DNA of 62,000 bases from Glandiceps talaboti (lineage: Eukaryota > Hemichordata > Enteropneusta > Spengelidae): assembly GCF_964340395.1 (NCBI RefSeq), contig NC_135553.1, positions 17,697,501 to 17,759,500 of the forward strand. The letters are read 5' to 3'. A program made the position numbers and the translations under genes. Positions 49,455 to 62,000 of this stretch are shown piece after piece. How positions within the stretch are numbered: position 1 is the stretch's first letter; the number at the start of each line of letters is the position of its first letter. Under the pieces are notes generated by a model. It did no database searches. It was not told where the DNA came from and saw nothing but the letters and a program-made list of their open reading frames with translations.

Positions 49455-50898
49455 GGGACTGGTCAGTCTCTTCGGTCGCGGGTAGGGGGGGGGGGGTGGA
49501 TTGGGAGGCGGGGGTCACCCTGTTTTTGAAATTGGCAGTAGGGGGAGGGGTCATGCTGTTTTGAAAATTGTGGATGGGGGGGGGTGTCATTGTGTTTTTG
49601 ATTGTGAACAAAATCCTTTTCTACTGACATAAAGCCTTGACTGAACTGACTGGTACATGTATGTATTTATCATCGTCCCTGTTTCTTACTCGAATTATTT
49701 AATATTAATTCATGTAAGAGTTCAAACATAACTCTACATATACATATGTCATTCACTTAGATTGCACTTTGGGGCAAAAGGTAACTTGAATGTTTCGTAA
49801 TGGTATTCTTCAGAGATAGTTTATAAAAAAAGTTAATCTAAATTGTTCTACTCTTAAATATGAAGAGTAGATGTACTTTCTATTTTGGACACAACATGTC
49901 ATCGACACTACAAATCACCATATCTCATCAGATTCCAGTTTCTATTTATAAGCGGGATACACTAGGTGTGACCACCTACAGTTCTCTTACATACCAGTGA
50001 CTTTACTATACATGTAATATTAATGCCACTGTACCAATGTTACGTGCCCATTTTTATGTGACATGGAAAACTCATTTAAAACTTACATCAACTTTCGCTT
50101 CGAAAACTTTCGAAGCTTTGAAATATTACCTCAAAGGCTATGAATAACCTAAAAATTGCCTTAATAGAACAAAAAATCACCCGGGTCTGCTAAGTATAGG
50201 GGAGACCCCTTGGACTCCCTCACCACCAGAGGTCACTCATGCACTCAACCAACAATCAGACGCACCAACGTTTAAAATGTCATAATGGTATTAAACTTCT
50301 CTCACCATATGCTAATTTGAGAAGATAGTCAAAAAATTGCCTTAAAAACTCAAAATGTCCCTTACCAATGATACTACCATTAGTTGCGTTGACTTTTACT
50401 ATAATGATTAAGAACATATTTCAACTCTATGTAAGTATGTAAGTTATAAATACTAGTTTCTGATACTTGATGGTGCTGTCTTGTAAAACTTGGAAATTAT
50501 TGTCTGAAAGTGTCGTGGTAAAAATGGGCTTCAATTGCAAGAGTAAGACAACCCAAAGAACTTTTATGGGGAGACCCCCTCGAGCCCCCTCACACAAGAA
50601 GTGGACATAATTTATCACAGTCACAAGCTCTCCCCCCTACCTCTTACTATCAAGACGCTATTAAACTTAATTAAAAAATATATTTCAACCCTATGAAGTT
50701 GCTTTTTACATGTTGGTGTTGTCTTGGAAATTACTGCCTGAAAGTGTCTGAATAGCCTAAAAATGAACTTTAAGATTCAAAAATCCCGTAGAGCTTCTAG
50801 GGGAGACCCCTTGGACCCCCTCATAAGAGGTGGACAGTGACTCTTTGTCGGGCCTATTGGCAAAATCCAACCCCCGGCTGGAGAAACTGGCCGGTCCC
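49455..50898 (-). mobile_element. Non-autonomous TIR DNA transposon, second-unit copy
   Basis: The 1444-bp counterpart of 2263-3732, flanked by TTA at 49452-49454 and 50899-50901. It was carried along by the 47-kb duplication rather than inserted independently. Confidence 0.75.
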
Positions 50899-51553
50899 TT
50901 AGGACCGATAGCGGTTTCCATGGAACCGGACCCTCTCCATAAACACGAGTGCGCAATCACATTAATGATTGAAGGCAAGGTCGTTTGCATGGGTAAGGCT
51001 TGGGTTACGTAATGTTTGCAGAGTAAAACGAAATGTTTGCATAGTAAACAGCCGGTTGAAAGTTCATGGTGTCGCGTGTCGTTCTGTGATAGACTCATAC
51101 AGTCCTCGGAGCTTCGCATGGCTAAAATTGTTCCTTTGTATGTACCGATATCTACTACATAATTGTACTCGAATATCCCTGTACTGTCACACAGGGTTAA
51201 CAATTCGTTGACGTGTCACTGCGACGGGCTCGGTGTTACGTATCGCGAAGCCCGAGTGTTCTGTTGCAAGCCTTGTTTATATTTACGCGGTGTGCGATCC
51301 CAGAAACCTTGTTATTTTATACCCGTTTCATATATTATTGGCCAAGTATCTCAATGGTGTAACACATAAGGAACATGGAAGGGCTGAATGAAATCTATGA
51401 CGCGTAGCTTTATGGCTATGACCGATCGTTATAATTTACAGCAGTGAACATACGCATACTGACCTCACTTTAGGTCAGGTTGAACCTCAATACTAAGTTC
51501 TGTGCTCTGACTAAACTATAAAGCAGTAAGCTGTAGATAGTATACTAACATAC

Positions 51554-51802
51554 CTTGTTTGGCGATGCCCGTTGTCACCTCAGTGTGCCTCGTATGCGAA
51601 TACACGTTGGATAGAGGCTGTATTCGGTAGTCACGTGATAAGAACTTAAGTGTACAAATAGAATTACGTCATGGTAGTCTATGAGTAATACTAAGGGGTA
51701 AAGCATTTGATTTACGGCTTGAAGATTGTCGGGAAATAAATTGTCGTAGGCCAAAAAGTGGGAAAAAATGCTGACCAAGTGAAGACAACAATTTCTTTTC
51801 AA
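51554..51802 (-). promoter_or_regulatory. Putative promoter and non-coding first exon of gene D
   Basis: CAAG|GTATGT donor with exon end 51554, CACGTG and a TGACGTAA-type CRE upstream on the minus strand, identical in layout to gene A. Confidence 0.4.
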
Positions 51803-52240
51803 TTGTATGAGGTAAGAGAATTGTGGTACATGTGTCTCTGAATTTTAGACTCTCGTCAAAGGTTTATACTGACACTGTCAAATCAAATTTAAGAATGCTG
51901 ACCTGGCTTAGAATTTTTAAAGAACGTAAACGTTCACGAGTTTTCTGAATAAACACTTTTTGACAGGATTACCTGATTATCACTCTTTTAGCATTGAATT
52001 TCAAACATTTCCAGGGACACAAGGGAAACCCCCTCCCTCCCGTACCCAACCCTTCTTTGCTACTTTGTATTTTGATTCAAATTTACGTACTATTGTTACT
52101 ATCTCGATATATTAAAAAAACAAATGAAAGCATTCTCTTAGTCCGCGATTTTTAAATATGGAACCAATGGCGTTGTAACACAACTATAGAATTGACGTGT
52201 TATTACCTTCCGTGAGGAAGATTATATATTAGTGATGGAA

Positions 52241-52296
<56 letters not shown>

Positions 52297-53471
52297 ATAG
52301 TTTTTTCCAAAAAAGAGTGGCCCAATTCGAATGAAATTTGGTGCTTGTATTATTCATGGTAAAGACTAGAACCAGTTCAGTTTTGGTAAACATACCATTA
52401 TTATTAATGAGCTATTTATATAATTAATTGTTTTCGGTAATTATGCTATAACTTGAGAATGTATGATTTAAATTTGATATAATTCTGGACATGCATTGAT
52501 GATAACAACGTGCATGTGTCATATAAAGTTTGATAATATAGCTTGTAGTTTTAATGACTCCTTTGCATAATTCAAATAATTCGGCTATAATTTAATGCAC
52601 AATTCAAATTCGATATAACTTGGCACATACTTCAAACATTAGAAGGGGCGAAAGCTTGTTGATGTCGCTTTTTATTTAATGGAGTCATTTGCATAACTAA
52701 TGATATTAATGATAATTAGGCTAAATGTTAAGAAAGCACTTCTCAAATTCAATATAACTTGCTACCTATATCAACCATAACATGGTGCATAACTTCTACA
52801 AAGCTTTGTGATATAGCTTTTAGTTTTAATGACTCAATCGCATAATTAATGATCTTCAGTAATAAGACCATGTTTTCAAATTTCAAACTTCATACTTTAA
52901 ATTCAAATTCAGCTAATCGCTAATGTTCTGATAAGCTTGGCGATGTAGTTTTTAGTTTCAACGACTTATTTGCATAATTAATAATTAGACTATACTCACA
53001 AATGCACTCTTCAAATTCAATAAAATGTGGTACATACTTCAAACATAACTAATTCCATATGTTCTGTTGCATTCCAACAATTATTGTGCGTAGGAATGAA
53101 AATCTAAAGACTCTGCTCTTATGCCCAGTTTAAATCTGTTTAAAAATGTTTTATGTACACCATAAAGTTACTGTTAGTATTGGTAGCATCTTCATTTCTG
53201 AGTCAGTTACATCAATGTTTTGAAGGTTTATCCACTTGCCAAAGATGTTGTCATTTTTGCAATACATATCACCGTTTCACTGATGCTATGAGCTTGGTCT
53301 TGTTGCTAGGCATATGGGCATTCTCGTTTTGGGTGTTTATCCACTTGCCTAGCCATCCCTATATTGTTTATCTTTGCAATCTATACCGTTATATGGCAGT
53401 TGTTATGGGCATGGTCTTGTTTGTATGCCTGTACCTATGTCCATTTTTACCTCCCGTATGGGAGTGTTATT

Positions 53472-53564
<93 letters not shown>

Positions 53565-53565
53565 A

Positions 53566-53596
<31 letters not shown>

Positions 53597-53850
53597 CTGT
53601 CTGTCCGTCTGTCTGTTTGTCTGTCTGAACATGATGAACTTTGCCACACATCTTCCATATGCTACTGGCAAGAACTAATTAGAGTTTGGTAAACATCCAA
53701 TGACCATTAATTAGTCATTTGCACAATCAATGGTTATTAGTAATTCTATATCTTTGGAACGTATACTTCAAATTCAATATAATTATGTGCATACGTTAAC
53801 CATAACAAAGTGCATATGTCCTATAATGTTCTATTAGATGTATCGCTGTA
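52241..53850. repeat. (TG)n, AT-rich tandem repeats and (TCTG)n, second-unit copy
   Basis: (TG)n 52241-52297, degenerate 130-150-bp repeats, then (TCTG)n 53475-53625. Counterpart of 5111-6660 with a longer TG tract and a few interruptions in the TCTG tract. Confidence 0.75.
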
Positions 53851-54133
53851 AACAGATGAGAATTAGGACACTAACAATGCAAAACCCCAAACACTAACTA
53901 GAATAAAACACAAAAACACAGTGTTGCAGTAAACACCTGGTTAGGTTAAGGTAAGCTTCCCAACACCCAGTCACCAAGAAAAATTTCCTCCAGGGGAGCA
54001 GGTACAGAGGTAGGTAGGTGTAAAAGTAGTTGTCATTGACCAAGTGTAGTAACAAATTTACAATAGTCTCTGTGACTATTAACTATGTGGTAAAATTTGA
54101 AGCCCATGTGATGCCATCTTGGGCCACCTGGGT

Positions 54134-54456
54134 TCATTGACCTTGTGGACGAGTGAGGTAGACTAGCGCTGCCAAAGATGACCAGTCACCTTGAAGCTGG
54201 ATCATCTCTAGTGTTGCACCACATTGATGAGCAAAGGTAGCCCCTCTATGATAAATACTTTGATGCATCATGACTGGTGTTGTTGATCTCGTGCTGAAGG
54301 ACTTTAGCAAACAGAGTATGAGTTGTAGGCTGTGGAATGCCCATTTTGTGCGAACTCTCATACCCCACTTGAAAATGAAAATGTCGCAGGTGAATGTGTA
54401 CATCATATTTCTTAACTGATGGTGGCAAAGATTGGACTTCCTGAAAAAGGTATGGA
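54134..54456 (-). pseudogene. Tyrosine-recombinase fragment, second-unit copy
   Basis: Counterpart of 6958-7269, with the GATFAHQCGATLEMIQLQGD and WSSLAALVYL segments kept. A 9-bp indel near 54262 separates the two copies. Confidence 0.55.
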
Positions 54457-57409
54457 ATAATAATTATAATAATAATATTTATTTTTCTATACTGTAAATC
54501 CATAGAATGCTCTAAACAGTTCACAAATCTAAAAAAAGAAAAAGCACTTAATACTAAAACAACACTTCATACATCTTAAAAGACAGTTCATTAAAAGCTT
54601 TGCGGAAAAGATGTGTTTTAAAACTTTTCTTAAAACAATCAATGGTATTACACATTCTAATCCCAGCCGGTAAATCGTTTCATAACCGCAGAGCAACATG
54701 GCTGAAGGCCCATTTGTAGATGAAAGATGACCTCGTAAACGGCACCTCAAGCAAGCCCGAATTTGAAGAACGAAGATGACGCATAATATTTCTGGGTGTT
54801 AAAAGATCAACAATGTACATAGGCGCAAGACCATGAAGTGCCTTAAAAACCAGTAGTAAAACTTTGAATTCAATTCTACACTCTATTGGGAGCCAGTGAA
54901 GTGATCTCAAAAAAGGAGATATATGATCATACTTGCGGCAGGCAGACAATAGGCGAGCCGTGCTATTTTGAACTAGCTGTAGTTTCCATAGTAAAAACAA
55001 AGGAAGCCCAAGAAACAGTACATTACAATAGTCTAACTTAGAAAAAATCAAAGTGTGAATGAGCCTTTCAAGTGACAAACGTGGAAGAAATTTACAAATG
55101 CTAGCTATATTTCGTAAATGAAAGTATGCACTCTTGCATGTGGATGTCACATGCCGCTCCATCGTCAATTGGCTATCTAGAATACCAAGATTTTTAACTA
55201 CCGGCGCCAAATTCACGAGGGAGCCGCCGATTGCAACATTCACACGCCCGAGATGAGAAAGGGAATGACTCGTACCAAAGCAGATGACCTCCATCTTACT
55301 GTCATTCATCTTCAAACGGTGACTCAGCATCCAACACTTCACTCCCCTAATACAATCAGATATCTGAGCAATGGCGGGTGTAGAGTCATCAACCTTGAAC
55401 GAGATGTAAATCCCGGTGTCATCCGCATACGATTGATACGAAACACTGCGATCAGCGAGCATTTCAGCTAATGATGATGTGTATAAATTAAATAAAATGG
55501 GACCGAGTACACTCCCTTGGGGACCCCACATTCCAATTTTTTGGTAGCTGACACAGCACCATTGAGAACTACACCTTGATCACGGTTTGAGAGATAGGAA
55601 GTAAACCATGATAACACCTTTCCAGTAATGCCAATTGAATGAAGTTTGTGTAACAAAAGATCATGACTAACAGTATCAAAGGCTGTTGCCAAATCAAGCA
55701 TGACAAGCAAACCAACTTTCTGTTGACCAATGGCACAAGCAATATCATTTTGTAGTCGAAGTAGAGCTGTCTCAGTACTATGATATTTCTTATACGCAGA
55801 TTGACGAGGTACATACAAATTATTGATATTCGAGACGACTTTCTCTATAATCATAGATATAAATGCTAAGTTTGACACTGGTCGATAATTGTTTAAAACA
55901 TCCTGATCCAATGATGCTTTCTTTAGAATTGGGGTTACCATTGCCAGTTTCAGTCGATCGGGAAATTTCCCCATTGACAATGAAAGATTAATAATGTAAG
56001 GGGTTGAGAAAAACAGGGAGCAGTGAAGAAATGCAGGCCAATTTAGTGGGCAGTAGATCCATAACACTCGACTTGTTTGGGCACCTCATCAGCCGTAGCC
56101 GGCTCAAAATTGCCCCATTTATTGTCCAAATCAGCACCGCAACTCTCAGGGGGCAGTGATAACGTCAGTGTCGATTGCCGGGAATTCAAGCTGAATTTTC
56201 ACAATTTTATCCAAAAAGAATTTAGCAAAAGCTTCAACCTTCTCTGACAGAGTTAAATCCGGTAAGGGATCAGCACGAGTGTCCGAACCTAATAAATTTG
56301 ATACAGACGTCTCGGATCAGATGTACTGTCCTCAATCATATGCCTGTGTAGAATTCCATTTTCGCATCATCAATCACAGAGTTCACCTTGTCTCGCTCAT
56401 TCACAAACATCTGACGGTGTATCGTAAGACCATAATCTCTCCACAACTTTTCATATCATCTCCGTGCTTGCTTCGCAACCCGGATGTCATCATTATATCA
56501 TGGAGCCTCAGTTTTATGTGTGATAACACGGGTCTTCACTGGGGCATGTTTGTCAACAATGCTCTTCATGGACGTTGTGTATTCAGATACAAAGTGATCA
56601 AGGTCGTCAATAGAAGCTGTCTCTGAGACAAATCGGTCAATGTCGGCTGACAGGTTATCAAGTTTTATTTTTCGAATCTGATGATACGATATTTCTTTGT
56701 CACTTACTCTAGTTGGTCTGGATATATTGATGACGAAGAATACTGGATAGTGATCAGGAAAACACATGTCTACTGGCTGTACATTGGCTAACAGGTCAGC
56801 ATCGATAGAACGAGCAATGATCACGTCCAGTGTATGGCCTTTGCGATGTGTTGCACTATTGACCAGCTGGATGACATCGAATGAATTAAGGAGATCCAGG
56901 AAATGCTTACCCTCTGAGGATGATGGGTCATCCAGATGACTATTCAAATCACCACATAGAATGAATCGGCTGAACTGAATATCATGAAGAAAGGATTCAA
57001 ATTCCTCCATAAACATCGCAAAAGAACTTACATTCGTTTTGGATGGAGGTGGACGATAAATGGTATGCACCATGACACAATCTGATATTATACGTAGCTC
57101 AACAGACAAAGCTTCGAAGGATTTAGCAAGTGTAGGTGTTTCATTTCTCCTTGAAACACCAATACTATCCTTGTATATAATGGTTGTATCTCCACCACGA
57201 CCGTGCCTCGACTTCTCTTGTATTTTATAAGCAGGAGGCAAGATCTCGGCTATGACCGGAGCATCACGGCAATCACCACTTAGCCAGGCCTCAGTTAGCA
57301 TCAAAATGTCAAGATTGCGAGAGATGATGAGATCACGAACTAGAGTAGTTTTCTTGTTGATGGAACAAGGATTCAATAAGCAGGCTGTAATGTTAAAGTT
57401 ATCACACAT
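54457..57409 (-). mobile_element. L2/CR1-like LINE, inactive (copy 2)
   Basis: Counterpart of 7270-10215. Endonuclease frame 56498-57409, reverse transcriptase pieces 55468-56067 and 54680-55531 with YADD. It shares the one-base frameshift in the VPQGSVLGP motif. A 13-bp deletion near 56300 further breaks the middle part. The 3' tail (54457-54485) is longer than in copy 1. Confidence 0.85.
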
Positions 57410-59494
57410 ATTGATATATTTGTTACCGTTGACATATTCGTGTTCTAGTTAATTCCATACTTGGTCATATTATGCCCTACATGTACTCTGATTGAGGGGT
57501 CAGTAAACTGTACTCAGGGTCATGATATGCACTGATGATGCCACCATGAGTACCTTAAAGCCAGTAAAGAAAACAGTATACATTTCACACAGTATTCTTA
57601 TTGATCATATTTGTTTGGAGTGGTCAAAGGACATCACAACTCCCTCTCTTAGCTCTTGTATGGTGTTTATTAGTTATTCATTATGTAAATTTGGACTTTA
57701 TTGACAATAAATTGGAGAACACTTGTAAGAGAGCAGAGTAGCTCTCCACGTTTACGGGAAATGAGTTGAATGAGTACATATGCTCAGTTGTCTGCTGTCC
57801 TGATTATGTTTGTCCGGGCTTTGAATATAAACCTGTGTGAAAGATATGATTGTGATCCTTGGTATAGATACATGATCAACCTGCTGTGCCCAGAGATCTA
57901 TTCTTTTATAAACTTATGCCCTGAGAAGGCAAAGTGATGATGGCTGATCCTGATGTGATGTGTTCAGTGTCATGGCAGGAGGAAACTGGAGCGGCCGGGA
58001 TAAACTTCGTTGTTTGGTAGAGTTAAACTTAACCCCACTCTTTCACTTTCAACGTGGCAAGTCACTTCAATCAAACATATTGGGTATAAATGTCTTATAA
58101 TCGATTTAACATTTAAGTGAGATGAAGCTCTGAGCATATATTTATGAATATCGATATCACTTAACTATAAAGCTAATTATATGTAAATATGCCAAAAGTT
58201 GGAATGATGTGTGTTATTACACTTAGATGGAATTCCCGGCTACCATGAGGAATATACCTCCTCATTGCTGGAAACTATCATTAATTATGCAAATTAGTCA
58301 GTAATATGAAAGCCACAATCACCATACCATTAACAAGACTTAAGGCCTACTTGTTACAAAGAATGTATCTATAGAATCGCACAGTGGCAGTAGATACCAG
58401 GCAATGTAATGCATATATCTATCATACATCACATCAAGTCACGTCACGTGACGTCATGTGTTGACACGTCACGTCACATATCGTCGTATATCTATCTGCC
58501 ATATAATGAATATTTAAATCATGTGAGGTTAGCATAACTGATGTACATAATTCGATTTGTAAATGTAATCAATTATGCTAATACGTCATAATATAGTATG
58601 CAAGCAACACCTATCATAAGATCACCGAATTGATCGTTAATGTTACATTTCTAACACCGACTTTTGTACACAGTACAAATCAAAGTCACGAATTTAGATT
58701 TGAAATGGATGAATTCGGTTAACACGAATCGTAAGACATCTACATGACTAAAATACAAACATGCTGTACCGGTCTTAACTTGTCATCTACTATTACCGTT
58801 TGAAGATGGACAATGCTGGTTGTCAAAGGCAAGTGATTAAAGATTGCATCAAGTCGACTTGGAGATACATCTAAAACAATACGCCTTAAGAATAATTTTA
58901 ACAATATTTTAATACTAGTTATATTAGTGCTCACTTCTTCTAAGATCATACCACTATTTATTCTTAATTTCATTCATCTCGTACATGAAGAAACACATGT
59001 ATACATATAATGTGTTACATTGGTTGCTAACCGTTTTATTCAATATTTGCCCGCCCTACAAATTGACAGAAAGTAATAAACTTTATGAAATATCAGCTGC
59101 ATCATCATCATCATCATCATCATCTAATTTATAACAGAAAACATATTTCCATGTAGCGTGTGGATGGGAAAACGAAGACAAGAATGAAGGCGAATGTCTT
59201 TCCACACATATTATCATTTTATCAAATGTTGGTAACATTTGTGTCATTATAAAACTCATTGAAATTTGAAAAATGCTGAGTAACACCACCTACAGGCTTT
59301 ATTTACAGATCGATTAGGTAACAATTATATTTATGTGAATCTGCGAAACGTGGGCAATTATTCATTTTTCTACACATGTAATCCCACTGAATTGCATTCA
59401 ATACTGTTATTATTTGAGCCAATATATTGTGATACAATGTTTGTCATAAATTTACATATAAAATCAAATCAACCAGTTCTAATTTTTCGTATGA
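57410..59494. other. Intergenic between LINE copy 2 and gene E, no gene seen
   Basis: Counterpart of 10216-12735 without the 274-bp duplication and the 185-bp insert. A palindromic ACGTCACGTGACGT with further CACGTC motifs is at 58441-58476. A short (ATC)n tract lies at 59100-59122. Confidence 0.45.
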
Positions 59495-59500
59495 TTTATT
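59495..59500 (-). terminator. Polyadenylation signal AATAAA of gene E
   Basis: AATAAA on the minus strand, 144 bases after the stop codon of E. Confidence 0.6.
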
Positions 59501-59643
59501 CACTGCTATTTCCTAATAAAGTGAGTATATTTAATCTAACTATGCGATTCGTCAGTTGACTAAAAGAGTAATACTGGACGTGTTGCTTGTACACAGCTTA
59601 CAGTAGGGTGTCAAGTTCAAGACTTTCATTCCGTGTTCTCTTC

Positions 59644-61802
59644 TCAACGCTTTCTAGCGACTGCTTTGTATGGAAATACTCGAATCGCTCCCGCCTCGTA
59701 ATTTGGTTTTAGGGATGGTGGGTTACTTCCTGGGGGTACAGTAAAAACGGTGTTCTGGAAAACGTTGACAAACATAAGGAACATCTCATTTTTGGCCAGA
59801 GCTTCACCGACACATACTCTTCTACCAGCCGAGAATGGTATGTAACTTTCAGCCTTTGGGATCAAGGTACCATCTTGGGTCAGAAACCGTTCTGTGAGAG
59901 GAAGAAAAAATATTCATGTATATTTAAAAAAACGACAATTTTCCGAATATAATATATACAATGTATATATATATATTCGTGTGTATGTATGATTGCGTAT
60001 ATGACTTGTGTGCAGTGACTTAAACTAAGACCACTCTAAATACATGCTAATATTGAAAATTTACCTGGTCTAAATTCTTCAGGATCTTTCCATTCTTTAT
60101 CTGTCATATGAATCTTCCAATGGTTAATCATTATCCATGTACCTCGTGGAAGACAATATCCACCTAAAAGTGATTATATTCATGGTCATTTAGATGACTG
60201 TTGACCCGTCAAGAATATGACCATACGTAAACATTGTGGTTACTACAACGAGTATTAAACACTGAAGTAAAACACTTCCTTCCTATGTGCTACACTCGTT
60301 TATAACATTCATATCAAGTGTAAAAGTATACTGTTTCAATTGGTTTATTTACAAGCCTATCTAGTATGTGGTCTTCCTAATATGGTCAATTAGCAAATGG
60401 AACAGTATATTTTTACACTTGATATGGATGCTTTAAACGACTATGGTACAAACAGAAAATGTTTTACTTTGGTGTTATGGGTACTAATGGAAAGGAATAT
60501 CAATGAAACTTCGAAATGTTTGAAATTGTGAGTTACAAGATTTATGTGAGTCCATGCTCGCCTGGGTAGTAGGAGAGTTTGAATTTCAACGAATTAGATG
60601 AACCACATACAGTACTAATATACGTAGATATGAGATCATCGAAGAAGCATGATATGAGATGAAAATAAAGGAATAAGTGAGGACATAAAAGAACAAAGCA
60701 ATGCAATGGGCTATGTACAATTTTAACTTTCCAAAAATACGGTATTTACTAGAATTGTGAAATATGTCATTATATACATTGTGTTGATACACCTGTCTTA
60801 AACGTTCTTAGCCAAGGCGAGTTTTTACTGCTTATAAACACTGTGTACAATATTACTGACCAACAGATGCATCGCATGTTGTTGCATGTGGTACTCCCAT
60901 TGGGACCACAGTACGGATTCGCATGGCTTCGTGTATGACAGCTTCACAGTATGGCAGTCTTAACCTGTCTGAAAGTTGGCAAGGGCGATCTCGACCAATA
61001 GCGTTGTCAATCTCATCGTGCACTTTAGCCTGTACATCCGGGTAATTCATTAGATAGGCAACACACCAGTTTAGAGAGTGAACAGTGGTATCTAGTCCAG
61101 CTGTGAAATAAAGAAATACACGAGATTCACAAAATATGACCAAGAGATTTTTGTGATGCGGGTATCTTTCTATTGTGCGATTCTGCCAATGGCTAACGTC
61201 TGCGTTTTACCGACATAAACATATTATATGAGTGTGGACCACTTTAACCACATGAAACGTTAGGTTTTTTGCTATAATCATTGCCAATATAGGCAACAGG
61301 TTTCATGTCCGCAAAGTGTTCTACCCAACCAAAGCATACTTTGGAAAAAGCTTCATGCTATATTCAGCTTTGACTGACAAATCAATCCAAGGTTTTTACG
61401 TAAAGTTAAGTTACTGCGATGTGCTATCCCTTTTGCATATCGTTTCACATACTTTCAAAGACATCATTCTATACTCCAGCTTTACCTCCAAATACGTCAG
61501 CTATGGTCTGTCTGATATGTACATCTGTAATTAATCCAGCTTTTTCAGTTCCTTCTGCTTCATGCTTAGATTGAAGAAGATCGTCTATCAGGTCACGATG
61601 GTTGTCTATCAGTAATCACCAACAAAGTATAAAATACATATGATTCGATCACTAGAGCAATGAACTGATGTCACAGTTTTCCTAATTAGGTGTACGAAAT
61701 AAAAAGGGTTTCTTCGAACCGTTCTTAGTTCTATAGGTTCCTACGTACTTGTCTGTCTTTTTTTTCTGCTTGTCTGTCTGTCGGTCTGTCTGTATCTATC
61801 TA

Positions 61803-61880
<78 letters not shown>

Positions 61881-62000
61881 CAATGTACCCACCTAGCTAC
61901 ATTTTTATCTACTTACACAGCCCTAACTATTCCATTGTCTATAAGTCTTAGTGTTGTCGCAATTGAGGAAATACAAACGATCATAAATGAACAACAAATA
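59644..62000 (-). CDS. Cytochrome P450 gene E, 3' part only (exons 6-9)
   Basis: Exon 6 61486-61605, exon 7 60861-61100, exon 8 60065-60163, exon 9 59644-59891, each the same length as in B. The gene continues past the right edge: exon 5 would start about 20 bp beyond base 62000. AGLDTT, EAMR, PERF and FSAGRRVCVGEALA are present. It is almost identical to B. Exon 9 has MFVNVFQNTVFTV where B has MFVNIFQNTIFTV. Intron 5 has the (TCTG)n tract (about 61750-61880). E is the second-unit copy of B. Confidence 0.9.
61750..61880. repeat. (TCTG)n microsatellite in intron 5 of gene E
   Basis: Interrupted TCTG/TCTA tract matching 14992-15118. Confidence 0.9.

Overview
This window is eukaryotic. It is AT-rich, has no operons, is dense in microsatellites and transposon remnants, and its genes are split into nine exons with consensus splice sites. 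The clan 2-type cytochrome P450 genes, the L2/CR1-like LINEs and the (TCTG)n and (TA)n repeats fit a marine invertebrate, for example a hemichordate, an amphioxus or a lophotrochozoan. I cannot fix the species from the sequence.

The window holds a tandem array of five minus-strand P450 genes, called A to E here in + strand order. A is its first two coding exons only (its 3' part lies left of base 1). B (12888-20230), C (26786-33452) and D (42046-47942) are complete. E is its last four exons only (59644-61605; its 5' part lies right of base 62000). B, C and D share one structure: nine coding exons of 166, 174, 94, 156, 221, 120, 240, 99 and 248 nt, summing to 1518 nt (505 residues plus stop). 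I traced the splice junctions by hand and saw no disabling change in B, C or D. All three have an N-terminal anchor, a PPGP hinge, the I-helix AGLDTT, ExxR, PERF and the FSAGRRVCVG haem loop.

The array has a second level of order. Bases 1 to about 15250 are repeated, nearly identically and with their transposons, at about 47170-62000. The real repeat is therefore about 47 kb with three P450 types: B/E, C and A/D. It is either a recent tandem duplication or two haplotypes joined in assembly.

Between and inside the genes lie these elements: (1) an L2/CR1-like LINE beside a tyrosine-recombinase fragment, present in both copies of the 47-kb unit; (2) a non-autonomous DNA transposon family with TWA target duplications, whose empty sites can be read in sister copies; (3) a 390-bp solo LTR with a 4-bp target duplication and a truncated sister; (4) a second LINE fragment; (5) a gag-like retroelement fragment in an intron of C; (6) AT-rich tandem repeats of about 130-150 bp upstream of every gene; (7) a 63-bp minisatellite. 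The intron of D also holds a 43-nt sequence that folds as a minimal type I hammerhead ribozyme, and a 300-bp palindrome around (TA)n.

A conserved 5' splice donor with CRE- and E-box-like sites 2.6-3.6 kb upstream of each ATG suggests a shared promoter and a non-coding first exon. A conserved AATAAA follows each stop codon by about 140-150 nt. Each gene looks independently transcribed; the likely products are ER-membrane monooxygenases of unknown substrate.
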